Made by a program: the position numbers and the translations under genes. Below, piece by piece: positions 36,527-45,468 of a DNA stretch of 64,000 bases. Position 1 is the first letter of the stretch; each line of letters starts with the position of its first letter. The notes under the pieces are model-generated. The model worked only from the letters and a program-made list of their open reading frames with translations. It did no database searches and was not told the origin of the DNA. Origin of the DNA: UBA6382 sp963617965. GTDB taxonomy: Bacteria > Bacteroidota > Bacteroidia > Bacteroidales > Bacteroidaceae. The stretch spans positions 1 through 64,000 of the forward strand of contig CAVEQO010000002.1 in NCBI GenBank assembly GCA_963617965.1. The letters are read 5' to 3'.

Positions 36527-37504
36527 ATGAGAAAGGTCTTCTTTTTTCTAACGTCCTCTCTTTTTTGCATTGCGGCAAAGACTCAGGAGTCCTCATCGGT
36601 ATTCAATTTTCTCAAGATACCGGTGTCGGCACACGTCGCGGCCCTTGGAGGCGACAACGTGTCATTGAAGATTGATGACCCCACACTGGTATTCTTCAAT
36701 CCTGCTCAGGCTGCCGCTGTTAACGACAATTCGCTCAATATCAACTATATGACCTACATTGCCGACAGCAAGGTGATGAGTGCCGCGTTCGTTAAAGTGT
36801 TTAGCGTAAGGCACACTGTTGCCTTGACAGGACAAGTTTTCGACTACGGCACGATGGACGAGACAGACTCCGAGGGAAACGTGCTCGGAGCCTTTTCCGC
36901 AAAAGACGTAGCAGTGTCCGCCCTCTACAGCTATACCATGGGAGACCGTTGGGTTGGCGGGGCGACAGGGCGGTTCATCTCCTCCAAATACGCAGACTAC
37001 TCGGCATCTGCCATAAGCGTTGATCTCGGACTGCACTACGACAATGAAGAGAGCGGCTTCTCGGCTGGCATCGTGGCGAGGAACATCGGTGCGCAGCTGT
37101 CTTCTTTCTACGAGGGACAGAAAGAACACCTGCCCTTTGACGTGCAGGTTGGTTTCAGCCAAAAAATTAGCCATGCGCCTTTCAGATTTTCACTCACGTT
37201 CAAAGACCTTACGCGCTGGAGCAATCACTATTACTACAACCCAAAGGGCGAGAGCAGTTTCGGACGCAAGCTGGCAAACCACATGGTGGTTGGAGTGGAT
37301 TTCATACCGACCGAGAAAATATACATAGCGGCAGGCTACAATTTCCGGCGGGCCAACGAACTCAAGGCTGCCGGCTCGGCGCACGGCGCGGGACTGTCGT
37401 TCGGGGCGGGACTCCAAACCAACAGAATCAAAGCAGGAGTTTCCTACGCCAAATACCATGTCAACGTTAACTCCCTGCTGTTCAACCTCTCCTACTGCTT
37501 TTAG
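36527..37504 (+). CDS. porQ: Type IX secretion system protein PorQ
   Basis: 325-residue outer-membrane protein of the PorQ/PorV beta-barrel type. A signal peptide is followed by FLKIPVSAHVAALGGDNVS, the family N-terminus, and repeated amphipathic strands. PorQ is linked to T9SS cargo handling. The order porQ-cmk-ispH is a familiar Bacteroidetes arrangement. No other T9SS genes are in the window. Confidence 0.9.
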   Translation: MRKVFFFLTSSLFCIAAKTQESSSVFNFLKIPVSAHVAALGGDNVSLKIDDPTLVFFNPAQAAAVNDNSLNINYMTYIADSKVMSAAFVKVFSVRHTVALTGQVFDYGTMDETDSEGNVLGAFSAKDVAVSALYSYTMGDRWVGGATGRFISSKYADYSASAISVDLGLHYDNEESGFSAGIVARNIGAQLSSFYEGQKEHLPFDVQVGFSQKISHAPFRFSLTFKDLTRWSNHYYYNPKGESSFGRKLANHMVVGVDFIPTEKIYIAAGYNFRRANELKAAGSAHGAGLSFGAGLQTNRIKAGVSYAKYHVNVNSLLFNLSYCF

Positions 37505-37508
37505 GAAA

Positions 37509-38207
37509 ATGAGAAAAATCACAATATCCATCGACGGCTATTCTTCGTGCGGCAAAAGCACCATGGCCCGAGATCTGGCCTCTCACATAGGCTACACTTT
37601 CGTCGACACCGGTGCCATGTATCGTGCCGTCACCCTCTTTGCCATCAGAAACGGCCTGTTTGACGGCAACGGTCAGACTGACACCGATGCTTTGGGGAAA
37701 CTGTTGGGAAAGGTTTCTGTCACTCAACACCACAACGCCGGTCTTGGCAAGGTCGAGACCTTCCTCAACGGTGAAAACGTTGAAAACGAAATACGCAGCA
37801 TGGAGGTGTCGTCGCGCGTAAGCGCAATCGCCGCTGTTCCGTTCGTGCGGACTGAACTGGTGCGCCAACAGCAGGCCATGGGCAGGGAAGGCGGCATCGT
37901 GATGGACGGCCGTGACATCGGCACAACGGTGTTCCCTCATGCGGAACTGAAGATTTTTGTCACCGCATCACCACAGGTTAGAGCGCTGCGCCGCCATGCG
38001 GAACTGTCGGCAAAGGGACAGCACACAACCATAAGCGAAGTGCTGAAAAACCTTGAAGAACGCGACTACACTGACTCTCACCGCGAAGTCAGCCCCCTGT
38101 GTCAGGCCCCCGATGCCATTGTCATTGACAACACCAACCTCAGTCTCTCGGAGCAACTCGCCATGCTGCTCGCCCTCTACCACGAACGGGGCAAGAGATT
38201 CGCCTGA
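37509..38207 (+). CDS. cmk: Cytidylate kinase
   Basis: Phosphorylates CMP and dCMP. 232 residues: P-loop SIDGYSSCGKSTMARDLA, then YTFVDTGAMYRAVTLFA (NMP binding) and GIVMDGRDIGTTVFPHAELKIF. The start follows the porQ stop by four bases. Upstream in-frame codons lie inside porQ. Confidence 0.95.
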   Translation: MRKITISIDGYSSCGKSTMARDLASHIGYTFVDTGAMYRAVTLFAIRNGLFDGNGQTDTDALGKLLGKVSVTQHHNAGLGKVETFLNGENVENEIRSMEVSSRVSAIAAVPFVRTELVRQQQAMGREGGIVMDGRDIGTTVFPHAELKIFVTASPQVRALRRHAELSAKGQHTTISEVLKNLEERDYTDSHREVSPLCQAPDAIVIDNTNLSLSEQLAMLLALYHERGKRFA

Positions 38208-38244
38208 CACCACTGTCCTTTTTGTCTTGTCTGCAAGAAAAAAT

Positions 38245-39102
38245 ATGCTGATAGAGATTGACGAGAATTCCGGATTCTGCTTTGGAGTGACCACGGCCAT
38301 ACGCAAGGCTGAAGAAGAACTCCGGCAAAGCGACAGCCTCCGCTGTCTCGGCGACATTGTTCACAACAGCGAGGAGTGCGAACGGCTGCGCACGCTCGGC
38401 CTACAGTCCATAGACCATCAGCTCTACGATACGCTGCACGACACCAAAGTGCTGCTGCGCGCCCATGGCGAACCGCCGTCTACCTACCTGACAGCCAGAA
38501 CAAACAACATAAACCTGATAGACGCAACCTGTCCCGTTGTACTGCAGCTGCAGAAGCGCATACGCAACGAATATTCAGACAACCCGCAAGCGCAAATTGT
38601 TATCTTCGGAAAGACCGGACACGCAGAAGTGCTCGGTCTTGTGGGGCAGACCGATGGTCACGCCATCGTACTCTCAACCGCCGATGACGTGGACACGCTT
38701 GATTTCAGACGCGACATACGGCTTTTCTCACAGACCACGCAGCCCCTGTCGGAGTTCCAGAAAATAGAACACATCATACGCAGCCGCATTGTCGCACCCG
38801 CCACTTTCAAATCCTACGACACCATCTGCCGCCAGGTGAGCAACCGCATACCACGCATGCTCGAGTTTGCAGCACGACACGATGCCATCCTCTTTGTGTG
38901 CGGAAGCAAAAGCAGCAACGGCAAAGTGCTCTTCAACGCCTGCAAATCCGTCAATCAGAACTCCTACTTTGTGGAAAGTCCTGCCGACATTGACTACAAT
39001 ACCATAAGCCGATTTTCCTCTTTGGGCATTTGCGGAGCAACATCCACACCGAAGTGGCTCATGGAACAATGCCGCGAAGCGATCTTGCGTAGTGGTATTT
39101 AA
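38245..39102 (+). CDS. ispH: 4-hydroxy-3-methylbut-2-enyl diphosphate reductase
   Basis: Last step of the MEP isoprenoid route; [4Fe-4S] enzyme of 285 aa. Cluster cysteines lie in GFCFGVTTAI, DATCPVVLQL and the C-terminal LFVCGSKSSN region; HGEPPS and the final GICGATSTPKWLM are family blocks. The real start is MLIEIDENSG, 37 bp after cmk. Confidence 0.95.
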   Translation: MLIEIDENSGFCFGVTTAIRKAEEELRQSDSLRCLGDIVHNSEECERLRTLGLQSIDHQLYDTLHDTKVLLRAHGEPPSTYLTARTNNINLIDATCPVVLQLQKRIRNEYSDNPQAQIVIFGKTGHAEVLGLVGQTDGHAIVLSTADDVDTLDFRRDIRLFSQTTQPLSEFQKIEHIIRSRIVAPATFKSYDTICRQVSNRIPRMLEFAARHDAILFVCGSKSSNGKVLFNACKSVNQNSYFVESPADIDYNTISRFSSLGICGATSTPKWLMEQCREAILRSGI

Positions 39103-39195
39103 GAAAAACCTTTTTGGTGCAAAGTTGTTCAGAAACGAAGAACGTCCACCTCGTAGGTGAACGTCCGAAAAGCCCTGTATACCAGTCTTCTCTGC

Positions 39196-39282
39196 GGAAA
39201 GAGGGGGATTCGAACCCCCGAACCGCTTTAGGCGGTTACACGCTTTCCAGGCGTGCCTCTTCAACCACTCGAGCATCTTTCC
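39196..39282 (-). tRNA. tRNA-Ser (GGA anticodon)
   Basis: 87-nt cloverleaf on the minus strand. 7-bp acceptor stem GGAAAGA/TCTTTCC, anticodon stem CACGC/GCGTG with loop CTGGAAA (anticodon GGA), long class II variable arm (CCGCCTAAAGCGG) and TTCGAAT T-loop. CCA is not encoded. The 3' end points away from the island, so it is not an ordinary tRNA 3'-end integration site. Confidence 0.97.
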
Positions 39283-39379
39283 CTATCTCATATTCCCCGA
39301 TTGCCACCGGAGAAAAGATTGCGGACGCAAAGGTACTACTTTTTTCCAACTAAAGCCGGATGCGGAGACAAAAACTTTT

Positions 39380-39388
39380 GCACCCACC
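39380..39388. repeat. 9-bp target-site duplication, left copy
   Basis: GCACCCACC directly outside the left terminus of the island. The same nine bases flank the right terminus. Confidence 0.8.
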
Positions 39389-39403
39389 CAATATTGTCCT
39401 GAA
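39389..39403 (+). repeat. Left terminal inverted repeat of the island
   Basis: CAATATTGTCCTGAA, matching 13 of 15 positions with the reverse complement of the right end. Confidence 0.75.
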
Positions 39404-39482
39404 TAAATTACAGACATAAAGAATGTGAGGTTGTTAGGAATACCCCCCCCCTCAAAGCTTTCAAGTGGCTGATTTTTAACTC

Positions 39483-39740
39483 TCAGGCTTGCTCTGGCGG
39501 CGGTGTAAACGGCTCATTGAGCCACTTCTCGAGCTCCATTTTTGTAAAAGTGTTCAGTCTGAGCGACACGACAAGATTGGCGAGCCCCCATTTGTACTTT
39601 GCGGTGTGTTTCAACCAGCAAAGCAGCAGCATCGTTGACAACGCTGTCCATATCTGCGTCTCCACTGCATTGTGCGACGTGCCGATGAAACTCTTGATTT
39701 TCAGCAATCGTTTAAAGTCCCGGAAGAAAATCCCGATCAT
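39483..39740 (-). pseudogene. IS4-family transposase, C-terminal remnant
   Basis: 85 codons. FFRDFKRLLKIKSFIGTSHN followed by AVETQIWTALSTMLLL and the C-terminal LNTFTKMELEKWLNEPF match the end of IS4-family DDE transposases, where the last catalytic Glu region precedes the FKRxLKIKSF helix. The rest of the protein (more than 300 residues) and the catalytic Asp residues are missing. Homology stops at 39740, exactly where a GAGGCTGTGTCAAAA sequence starts. It therefore looks cut by a second insertion. Not functional. Confidence 0.75.
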
Positions 39741-39768
39741 GAGGCTGTGTCAAAATAGGCGCAGCCTC
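39741..39768 (+). repeat. Hairpin, possible IS end or terminator
   Basis: GAGGCTG pairs with CAGCCTC (extended by a T-G and a G-C pair), followed by TTTATTGTTT. GAGGCTGTGTCAAAA resembles termini I associate with Bacteroidetes insertion sequences. A partner end was not found in the window, so its identity is open. Confidence 0.45.
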
Positions 39769-40424
39769 TTTATTGTTTCTGTAGTAACTATTGTTGCAGA
39801 GTTATCTCAATCCGCAACGCTGCAACTTTTATACTTCCATATACGGCAATAATAGTCCTTCAAATGTTAAAATCAGACAGTATTGTCAGAATATCCCAAC
39901 AAATTTTGCTCGTTCTGATGAATTTTTATTAAATTTGTCACGACTCTCAAGTCTGTAAATCTATTTGAGTTCACTCAATGCTGACAAACAGACAGCCAAC
40001 GCCGAGCTGAAAGCTGAGAAGTCCAAACAACTTTCTCGGTAATAAGCGGGCAATGGGTGGGAAGAGAGTCAAGACATATAGAAGGCGTTTATCGACGCTG
40101 TGTTTAAGACAGTCTGTAAATCTAGCAAGTTCACAGTAATTGTTGTCTTGAACGTAGTCAACGGTAGATGTCCCGGGTGTGATTATATCAATCCCGTGGA
40201 GACCTGTAAGCATGGATTGTACCCTTTCGGGCGCAGGCTAATGTTTTATATAGGCCTCTTTACGGACATGATTTTCATATCGGCGTGGGCTCTGACGTTG
40301 TCTGTTCAACAACAATAGGCAATTGCTAGAGCCTCAGACTGTGGGATGGACAACAGGACGATTCCACGCTCTTTTTTCTGTCGCAATTTAACGGATTTCT
40401 GTCTAGAAAAAAGTTTGCACCGAT
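39769..40424. other. Non-coding stretch before upxY-like gene
   Basis: No gene supported. It holds a 24-25 bp imperfect direct repeat (AGTCTGTAAATCTA then AGTTCAC) at 39950-39974 and 40111-40134. Short minus-strand open frames are unlike known proteins and may be decayed mobile DNA. It must also contain the promoter and leader of the island operon, but I see no clear TAnnTTTG; AAAAAAGTTTGCACC just before the start is the nearest sequence. Confidence 0.5.
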
Positions 40425-41156
40425 ATGAAAGTCGATGAATGTGCATTGCAAGATGCGCACACCCCAGGAGGTGGTGAATTCCCTCCTTGCGTTGGACTTA
40501 CCTCCAACGCCCTCCCCGAAGCTCGAAGCACTGTTTCCGCAGAGAGTTCACAAACAGGGGTGTCCACCAGAAATGCACATATAGTACGTAAGCCAAAGGC
40601 ACAAAAAGAGGTAGATATACCACATTGGTATGCCTTACGCACAACTTATGGTAGAGAGAAAAAGGCATACGACTATATAACCGCCAAAGGTATCACGGCT
40701 TTCTATCCTACTACAGAGGTAGTTAAACTTATAAAAGGTAAGCGCAAAATTGTTACCGAGTCACGTTTGCCAAACATCTTCTTCGCCTACAGCACCGAAG
40801 AACAACTCAAAACTTTTGTTTACGACAACGTAAACCTCTCATTCCTCCGTTTTTATTACCGCCACGTCCACGTTGGGCGCAGAATCGACAAGACTCCTTT
40901 GATAGTTCCAGACTATCAGATGGAAAGCCTGAAAATCATCTGCGCTGCCGAGGCAGAGAACATCATCCTCGTACCCTCAGACGTAGAGAAATTTAAGACT
41001 GGCTATACTGTGCGTGTCATCGAGGGAGCCTTTGCTGGAGTCATTGGTAAGGTAGCGAGGTATCACGGGCAGCAGAGAGTGGCGATTGTGATAGAGGGAC
41101 TGTTGACTATTGCAAGTGCGTATGTGCCGAGTGCATTCTTGGAGAAAATTTATTGA
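40425..41156 (+). CDS. UpxY-type NusG-like transcription antiterminator
   Basis: 243 residues. Residues 1-65 are a low-complexity extension. The NGN domain starts at HWYALRTTYGREKKAYDYI (about 67), with LIKGKRKIVTESRLPNIFF, and runs to about 165. The C-terminal KOW domain (about 185-243) has VRVIEGAFAGVIGKVARYHG. UpxY proteins keep RNA polymerase processive through the capsule operon they head. No glycosyltransferase, flippase or UpxZ gene follows here; instead a 10-kb signalling operon does. The start is the ATG; the extended N-terminus could partly be leader. Confidence 0.9.
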   Translation: MKVDECALQDAHTPGGGEFPPCVGLTSNALPEARSTVSAESSQTGVSTRNAHIVRKPKAQKEVDIPHWYALRTTYGREKKAYDYITAKGITAFYPTTEVVKLIKGKRKIVTESRLPNIFFAYSTEEQLKTFVYDNVNLSFLRFYYRHVHVGRRIDKTPLIVPDYQMESLKIICAAEAENIILVPSDVEKFKTGYTVRVIEGAFAGVIGKVARYHGQQRVAIVIEGLLTIASAYVPSAFLEKIY

Positions 41157-41217
41157 GAATAGGTTACAAATAGATATATCTTCTCATAAAGTCAAAAGAA
41201 ACGATTTATAAAATGGT

Positions 41218-41598
41218 ATGAATATGAACACGAAGAATAAACAAAAGAAATTTTGGGTTGTATGGGGGCCTATCTTTAACCAGTCGATGGGTGACCTCGT
41301 TGTTGACGAACAAACATTTTCACTTGTTCCTAACAAATGTGATACGGCTCTCATAACACTCGCAATCGGTAAAAAAGCCTATTCCATTCAAACTTTTCAA
41401 ATAGACTCAATAATTGGCTATGAGAATAATTTCATGGCTTACATGTCAATTCTTCTTAGTGATGGACGTAAGGTGAAAATTTCTGTTGGCTCAAGAAAGA
41501 AGAAGTTAGAGATTATTTCTACTCTTGAAAAACAACGAAATGCAATTTATATTGCTAAAGGAGAAAGCATCCCCGAATTATCATCTACTATTGAATAG
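41218..41598 (+). CDS. Small PH-like hypothetical protein
   Basis: 126 residues, no signal peptide, no membrane helix. Alternating strands followed by a C-terminal helix (KKKLEIISTLEKQRNAIYI) suggest a PH/GRAM-like fold: FWVVWGPIFNQ, then MAYMSILLSDGRKVKISVG. Function unknown. Second gene of the UpxY-led operon, 60 bp after the antiterminator. An ATG two codons later is an alternative start. Confidence 0.65.
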   Translation: MNMNTKNKQKKFWVVWGPIFNQSMGDLVVDEQTFSLVPNKCDTALITLAIGKKAYSIQTFQIDSIIGYENNFMAYMSILLSDGRKVKISVGSRKKKLEIISTLEKQRNAIYIAKGESIPELSSTIE

Positions 41599-41652
41599 TT
41601 TTAAACTTTTAGACTTTACAGACTACTAGCTATTATTTAAACGTAATATAGT

Positions 41653-42138
41653 ATGTCAGAATATTTCAATCCAGAAGTACAGCAGCAGTACCCTGATACA
41701 TGTGCGATTAAATCACAACAACTGGTTTTGGAGGATTTTGGTATAGATGTATCAGAAACGCAATTAGTCCAAACAGCCAATGCAAATGGTTGGTATAATG
41801 GTGGAGGTACTAATCCACAAGACGTAGGCAATCTGTTAAATCTTGCAGGTATTCCTGTAACGAAGCAGGATGGCAACGTGTTTACTTTAGTAAATGAATT
41901 AGCCCAAGGCCATAAAATCATCTGTGCTGCCGATGCGGACAATACCATCGTGACATTAGATGAAGTGCCAAAGTTCGAGAAAGGACAGTTGGTAAAGGTT
42001 ATTGATGGGGATTTTAAGGGAGTGATTGGAAGAGCAGCAAGGAGGCAAGGACAACAGAGGGTTGGTGTTGTAGTGGATGATTTGGTAACTGTTGTTACGG
42101 CGTATGTACCGAGTGCATTTTTACTGGAAATAATTTAA
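41653..42138 (+). CDS. Chimera: C39-like peptidase N-half fused to UpxY KOW C-half
   Basis: 161 residues. Residues 1-88 match the start of the complete C39-like peptidase at 50.6 kb (YPDTCAIKSQQL with the presumed catalytic Cys, QDVGNLL, ELAQGHKII). Residues 89-161 instead match the KOW half of the UpxY protein at 40.4 kb (KIICAADADN, VIDGDFKGVIGRAARRQGQQ, TAYVPSAFL). The join lies in AAAATCATCTGTGCTGCCGA, shared with upxY at 19 of 20 bases. The peptidase His (as in DHALIVAG) and the NGN domain are both absent. The frame is intact, so a stable product is possible, for example a competitor in antitermination. Confidence 0.85.
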   Translation: MSEYFNPEVQQQYPDTCAIKSQQLVLEDFGIDVSETQLVQTANANGWYNGGGTNPQDVGNLLNLAGIPVTKQDGNVFTLVNELAQGHKIICAADADNTIVTLDEVPKFEKGQLVKVIDGDFKGVIGRAARRQGQQRVGVVVDDLVTVVTAYVPSAFLLEII

Positions 42139-42147
42139 AATAACATA

Positions 42148-43905
42148 ATGAACATGTTGGAAAATGAATATAAGATATTGAACGATGCGATAGCGTCTGT
42201 GTCAAATAGTATGGTTCAATCACAAAAAGGAAAAAAGATAGCAGAAATAAAAAAAGCTTTAGATGAAATTGCACAAAGTCCAACCACGATTCTTATATGT
42301 GGAGAGTTCAAGAGAGGAAAATCTACTTTTGTAAATGCCTTGATTGGACGAAAGGTGTGTCCAACGGACACAGACATTTGTACTTCGACGGTAACTTGTA
42401 TAAAATATGGTGAGAAAGTCAAGGTGACACGACTATATGGAGATTTTTCAAATCTTAAAACTCAGGAAATTGACTTTGACGATATTGAAAGATATACTGT
42501 GGGAAGTGCAGAAGAGATAGACAACACTGTATGTATCGAGATAGAGTTACCTTTACCCGAATTGCAGAAAGGTTTGACGATTATAGATACTCCTGGTGTT
42601 GGTGGCTTAGACCCACGTCATGCCGCACTGACAAATTTCTTTCTTCCTCGCGCAGATATAACGCTATTTATGACAGATGTAAACGAACCCCTAACAACAA
42701 CAGAACTTGACTACTTTAAAAACAAGGTTTTGCAATATGCAAGATACAATGCGGTTATTGTCAATAAAGCTGATTTAAAAGAAGAGAAACAAGTAGAGGA
42801 AATCAAACAAGATACATTAAATAAAATCGCATCTTATACACAAGTTGAATCCAAGGAGCTACATGTACTTTCTGTGTCATCAGCAGATTGCATCAGAGAA
42901 GAGGCTGGCATGGGGAATTTTCCAGCATTAAGAGAACTGGCAGACCAACTTGTCAAAAATTTCAAGACGGAATCATTGGCAGACTTGCGTGACACCTTTT
43001 CAGAACAACTGGGATTTGTAATCACTCCATTGCAAGTACAATTAAATCAGATAGAAAGCCCAAGTGTAGATCAAATCAAAGAACTGAGTACAAAAAAGGA
43101 AAACATAGATACACAACTAAAAGACTTGTCCGACCCTCAGTCTTCATTTCGGTTAAGTATTAATAAAAAAATGTCAGCCGAAAGAGAATCTATCATAATG
43201 TGGTTGAACAACGAATGCATAATGCTAGCAAATGATGGATTTAATGCTTTACTCCATGATGATCGAGCTACCAGTCCTAATGGTGGAAAATGGTTAGGGG
43301 AACAGATAAAGCAAAAAATAGATGAGTTAGGTTCTGAAATAACTTTGCAATTAAACAAAGCTTTTGAGCGAATAGCAAGTTATAAAGAGTTTGATGGATT
43401 TTTGCGATTTAAGGCTTCAAAATATAAAGGGCAAGTTGTTGTAAAAGATGTTGACCTAAGTGTACCTATACACAAAAGAGTACTTTCTTCAACCCCTGGA
43501 TGGGGTCTCTTTATGATGGGAGTCTGTTTATTAGGTTCTGGACCTTTAGCTTTAGCTGCTTCTGCCTTAGCTGGTGGGTATGTAGGTGTCAGAAACAATA
43601 TAGACACAGCAACTACAATGCAGGAAGGAAAATTACGTCAGATGTATCAATCGCAAATACAGACAGAAACGCAGAACCTACGTACTTATGTGGAAGGACG
43701 TTTTTCTGATTTCCAACGCGAATGGATACGTGCTATTTCTAATCGAGCCCAAGAATACCGTGATAGTTTGAAAGAGGCAATTTCTGAAATACAGCATATA
43801 AAACAACAAATAAACTTGGCTGTTAATAAAAAGACTTCATTGGAAAACAAAATCAAGCCTCTATTGCATGCAAAGACTATGATTGACAACATGAAGCTAA
43901 GATAG
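42148..43905 (+). CDS. Dynamin-like GTPase 1
   Basis: 585 residues. GTPase domain with G1 CGEFKRGKSTFVNAL (about 51-65), G3 IIDTPGVGG (about 145-153) and G4 VNKAD (205-209). A long helical middle follows, then a hydrophobic hairpin-like patch (about 450-482: GLFMMGVCLLGSGPLALAA), then a C-terminal coiled coil. Bacterial dynamins of this type bind or remodel membranes, some in phage defence. Two bases separate it from the second GTPase, so the two probably act as a pair, as known for tandem bacterial dynamins. Confidence 0.9.
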   Translation: MNMLENEYKILNDAIASVSNSMVQSQKGKKIAEIKKALDEIAQSPTTILICGEFKRGKSTFVNALIGRKVCPTDTDICTSTVTCIKYGEKVKVTRLYGDFSNLKTQEIDFDDIERYTVGSAEEIDNTVCIEIELPLPELQKGLTIIDTPGVGGLDPRHAALTNFFLPRADITLFMTDVNEPLTTTELDYFKNKVLQYARYNAVIVNKADLKEEKQVEEIKQDTLNKIASYTQVESKELHVLSVSSADCIREEAGMGNFPALRELADQLVKNFKTESLADLRDTFSEQLGFVITPLQVQLNQIESPSVDQIKELSTKKENIDTQLKDLSDPQSSFRLSINKKMSAERESIIMWLNNECIMLANDGFNALLHDDRATSPNGGKWLGEQIKQKIDELGSEITLQLNKAFERIASYKEFDGFLRFKASKYKGQVVVKDVDLSVPIHKRVLSSTPGWGLFMMGVCLLGSGPLALAASALAGGYVGVRNNIDTATTMQEGKLRQMYQSQIQTETQNLRTYVEGRFSDFQREWIRAISNRAQEYRDSLKEAISEIQHIKQQINLAVNKKTSLENKIKPLLHAKTMIDNMKLR

Positions 43906-43907
43906 AA

Positions 43908-45464
43908 ATGGATGAAAGTTTTAAAATAAAAGAACTGGAAAAGGGATTGTTGGACTTATTGGTAGATTTGCCCAACAGTTCATTACCCAAACTAACATTA
44001 GCGTTAGATAGCTCAATCAAAAAACTGAAAGAGCCAATGCAACTTGCTATTATAGGCAAGATAAGTTCCTCAAAATCTACTTTGGTAAATGCGATTCTTG
44101 GCAAAGAAGAAATTATGGCAACAGGGCAAAAAGAGGTGACTTATAATGTGGGATGGCTGAAATATGGACAGTCTGGTTCTGATATAATTATCCACCATAA
44201 GGATGGGACACCCAATACAATCAAAAGTCAAGAAGAATTTAGTAAATGGAGCACAGATAATGACAACGCAGAGATTGATAATATCAGCTATATAGAAATA
44301 TTTGACGATGCAGAGATTCTGAAAAAGGTTAATATTATTGACACTCCAGGACTTGATGCACTACGAGGTAAAGATTCACAGAATACGCTTGATTTCATTA
44401 GCAATGTGCGACCTGATGCCGTGATTATGCTGTTCACGCATTCTGTATCAGAAAATGTCCTTGACATAGTGAGCAAATACAATACAGGTAGTTCCTTTAA
44501 TCCACTCAATGCAATTGGAATTTTATCAAAAATAGATGTGTTGTGGCAAGAAGATTTTGAAAGGTCAAAATCAGCTTTGGAGATCGGCAAGAAAATGGTT
44601 ACAAATAGAATGAAGAAAGACTCAATGCTAAAACGAACACTTTTCAATTTGTACCCAATTTCTGCATTATTATTTCTGGCTTCATCAACTTTAAAGCAAG
44701 AAACCTTTAATAAAATAAAGTTTTTGGCAGAATGTGATGACTCTATTCTTAAAATGGCATTCAAATCTGTGCCTAAATTTTTAGATTCCAACATAAATAT
44801 ACCGTTAAAAGGCGCAGAACGCATTAATCTTATCAACCAATTAGGACTGTACGGAGTATTTATCATTACCCATTTGCTAAAGAAATCCCCAAACCTGTCA
44901 CTTGAAGAAACAAAAGCTATCCTTCACAAAGAAAGTGGAGCTGACGATTTCACGAAAGTTCTTCACAATCATTTTGGTTCTCGGGCAAGGCTAATAAAAT
45001 TGGAAAGCATTTATCAATGTCTTAATCAAGAAATAGATAATGCCCAAAGAAATATTAATGATGCTACCCTTTCAAGGGTTCTTGTTAAAACAAAAGGCAA
45101 ATTACGTAATTTGTTTTCTTCCTTGATGCATGAACATTTAGAGTATGAAACACTTAACAGGATTTATAATGGAGACTTAATTTTAGATGATGATGACAAA
45201 GATGAATTGTTGGCTCTATGGGGAGAAAAAGGATTTTCAGCTCCAGAACGCATGAGAACACAAGTTGGAACACAACCAACAGAATTGGTAAAAAAGTCTC
45301 TTGAAAGAGAAAGTTTTTGGCGAAAGAGCATTGCTTTGGAACCTGATCCAGAAGAACGAGAATGGATGAATGTTGCGTTAAAATCATACACTCAATTAAG
45401 GAATGCAATTGTAAGTATGAATTATCAATATGAACAATCTAAAGCATTTTTGTTTAACGAATAG
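43908..45464 (+). CDS. Dynamin-like GTPase 2
   Basis: 518 residues. G1 reads IIGKISSSKSTLVNAILG (about 48-65), with Ser in place of the usual Gly before Lys. G3 is NIIDTPGLDALRG (about 142-154) and G4 is LSKIDVL. The rest is helical, without a strong membrane segment. The altered P-loop suggests slower hydrolysis or a regulatory subunit of GTPase 1. Immediately downstream of it and followed by a zinc-ribbon membrane protein. Confidence 0.88.
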   Translation: MDESFKIKELEKGLLDLLVDLPNSSLPKLTLALDSSIKKLKEPMQLAIIGKISSSKSTLVNAILGKEEIMATGQKEVTYNVGWLKYGQSGSDIIIHHKDGTPNTIKSQEEFSKWSTDNDNAEIDNISYIEIFDDAEILKKVNIIDTPGLDALRGKDSQNTLDFISNVRPDAVIMLFTHSVSENVLDIVSKYNTGSSFNPLNAIGILSKIDVLWQEDFERSKSALEIGKKMVTNRMKKDSMLKRTLFNLYPISALLFLASSTLKQETFNKIKFLAECDDSILKMAFKSVPKFLDSNINIPLKGAERINLINQLGLYGVFIITHLLKKSPNLSLEETKAILHKESGADDFTKVLHNHFGSRARLIKLESIYQCLNQEIDNAQRNINDATLSRVLVKTKGKLRNLFSSLMHEHLEYETLNRIYNGDLILDDDDKDELLALWGEKGFSAPERMRTQVGTQPTELVKKSLERESFWRKSIALEPDPEEREWMNVALKSYTQLRNAIVSMNYQYEQSKAFLFNE

Positions 45465-45468
45465 TTTT

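Noticed and set aside
39196..39282. tRNA-Ser as the integration site of the island
   Set aside because: The tRNA 3' end faces away from the island, no copy of it lies at the right end, and the true boundaries are the IS-type termini about 100 bp away.
39741..40424. Invertible promoter upstream of the UpxY gene, as in capsule loci
   Set aside because: I see direct, not inverted, repeats there and no recognisable promoter between them.
40403..40642. Minus-strand frame over the start of the UpxY gene
   Set aside because: Antisense shadow of the UpxY N-terminus with no protein features.
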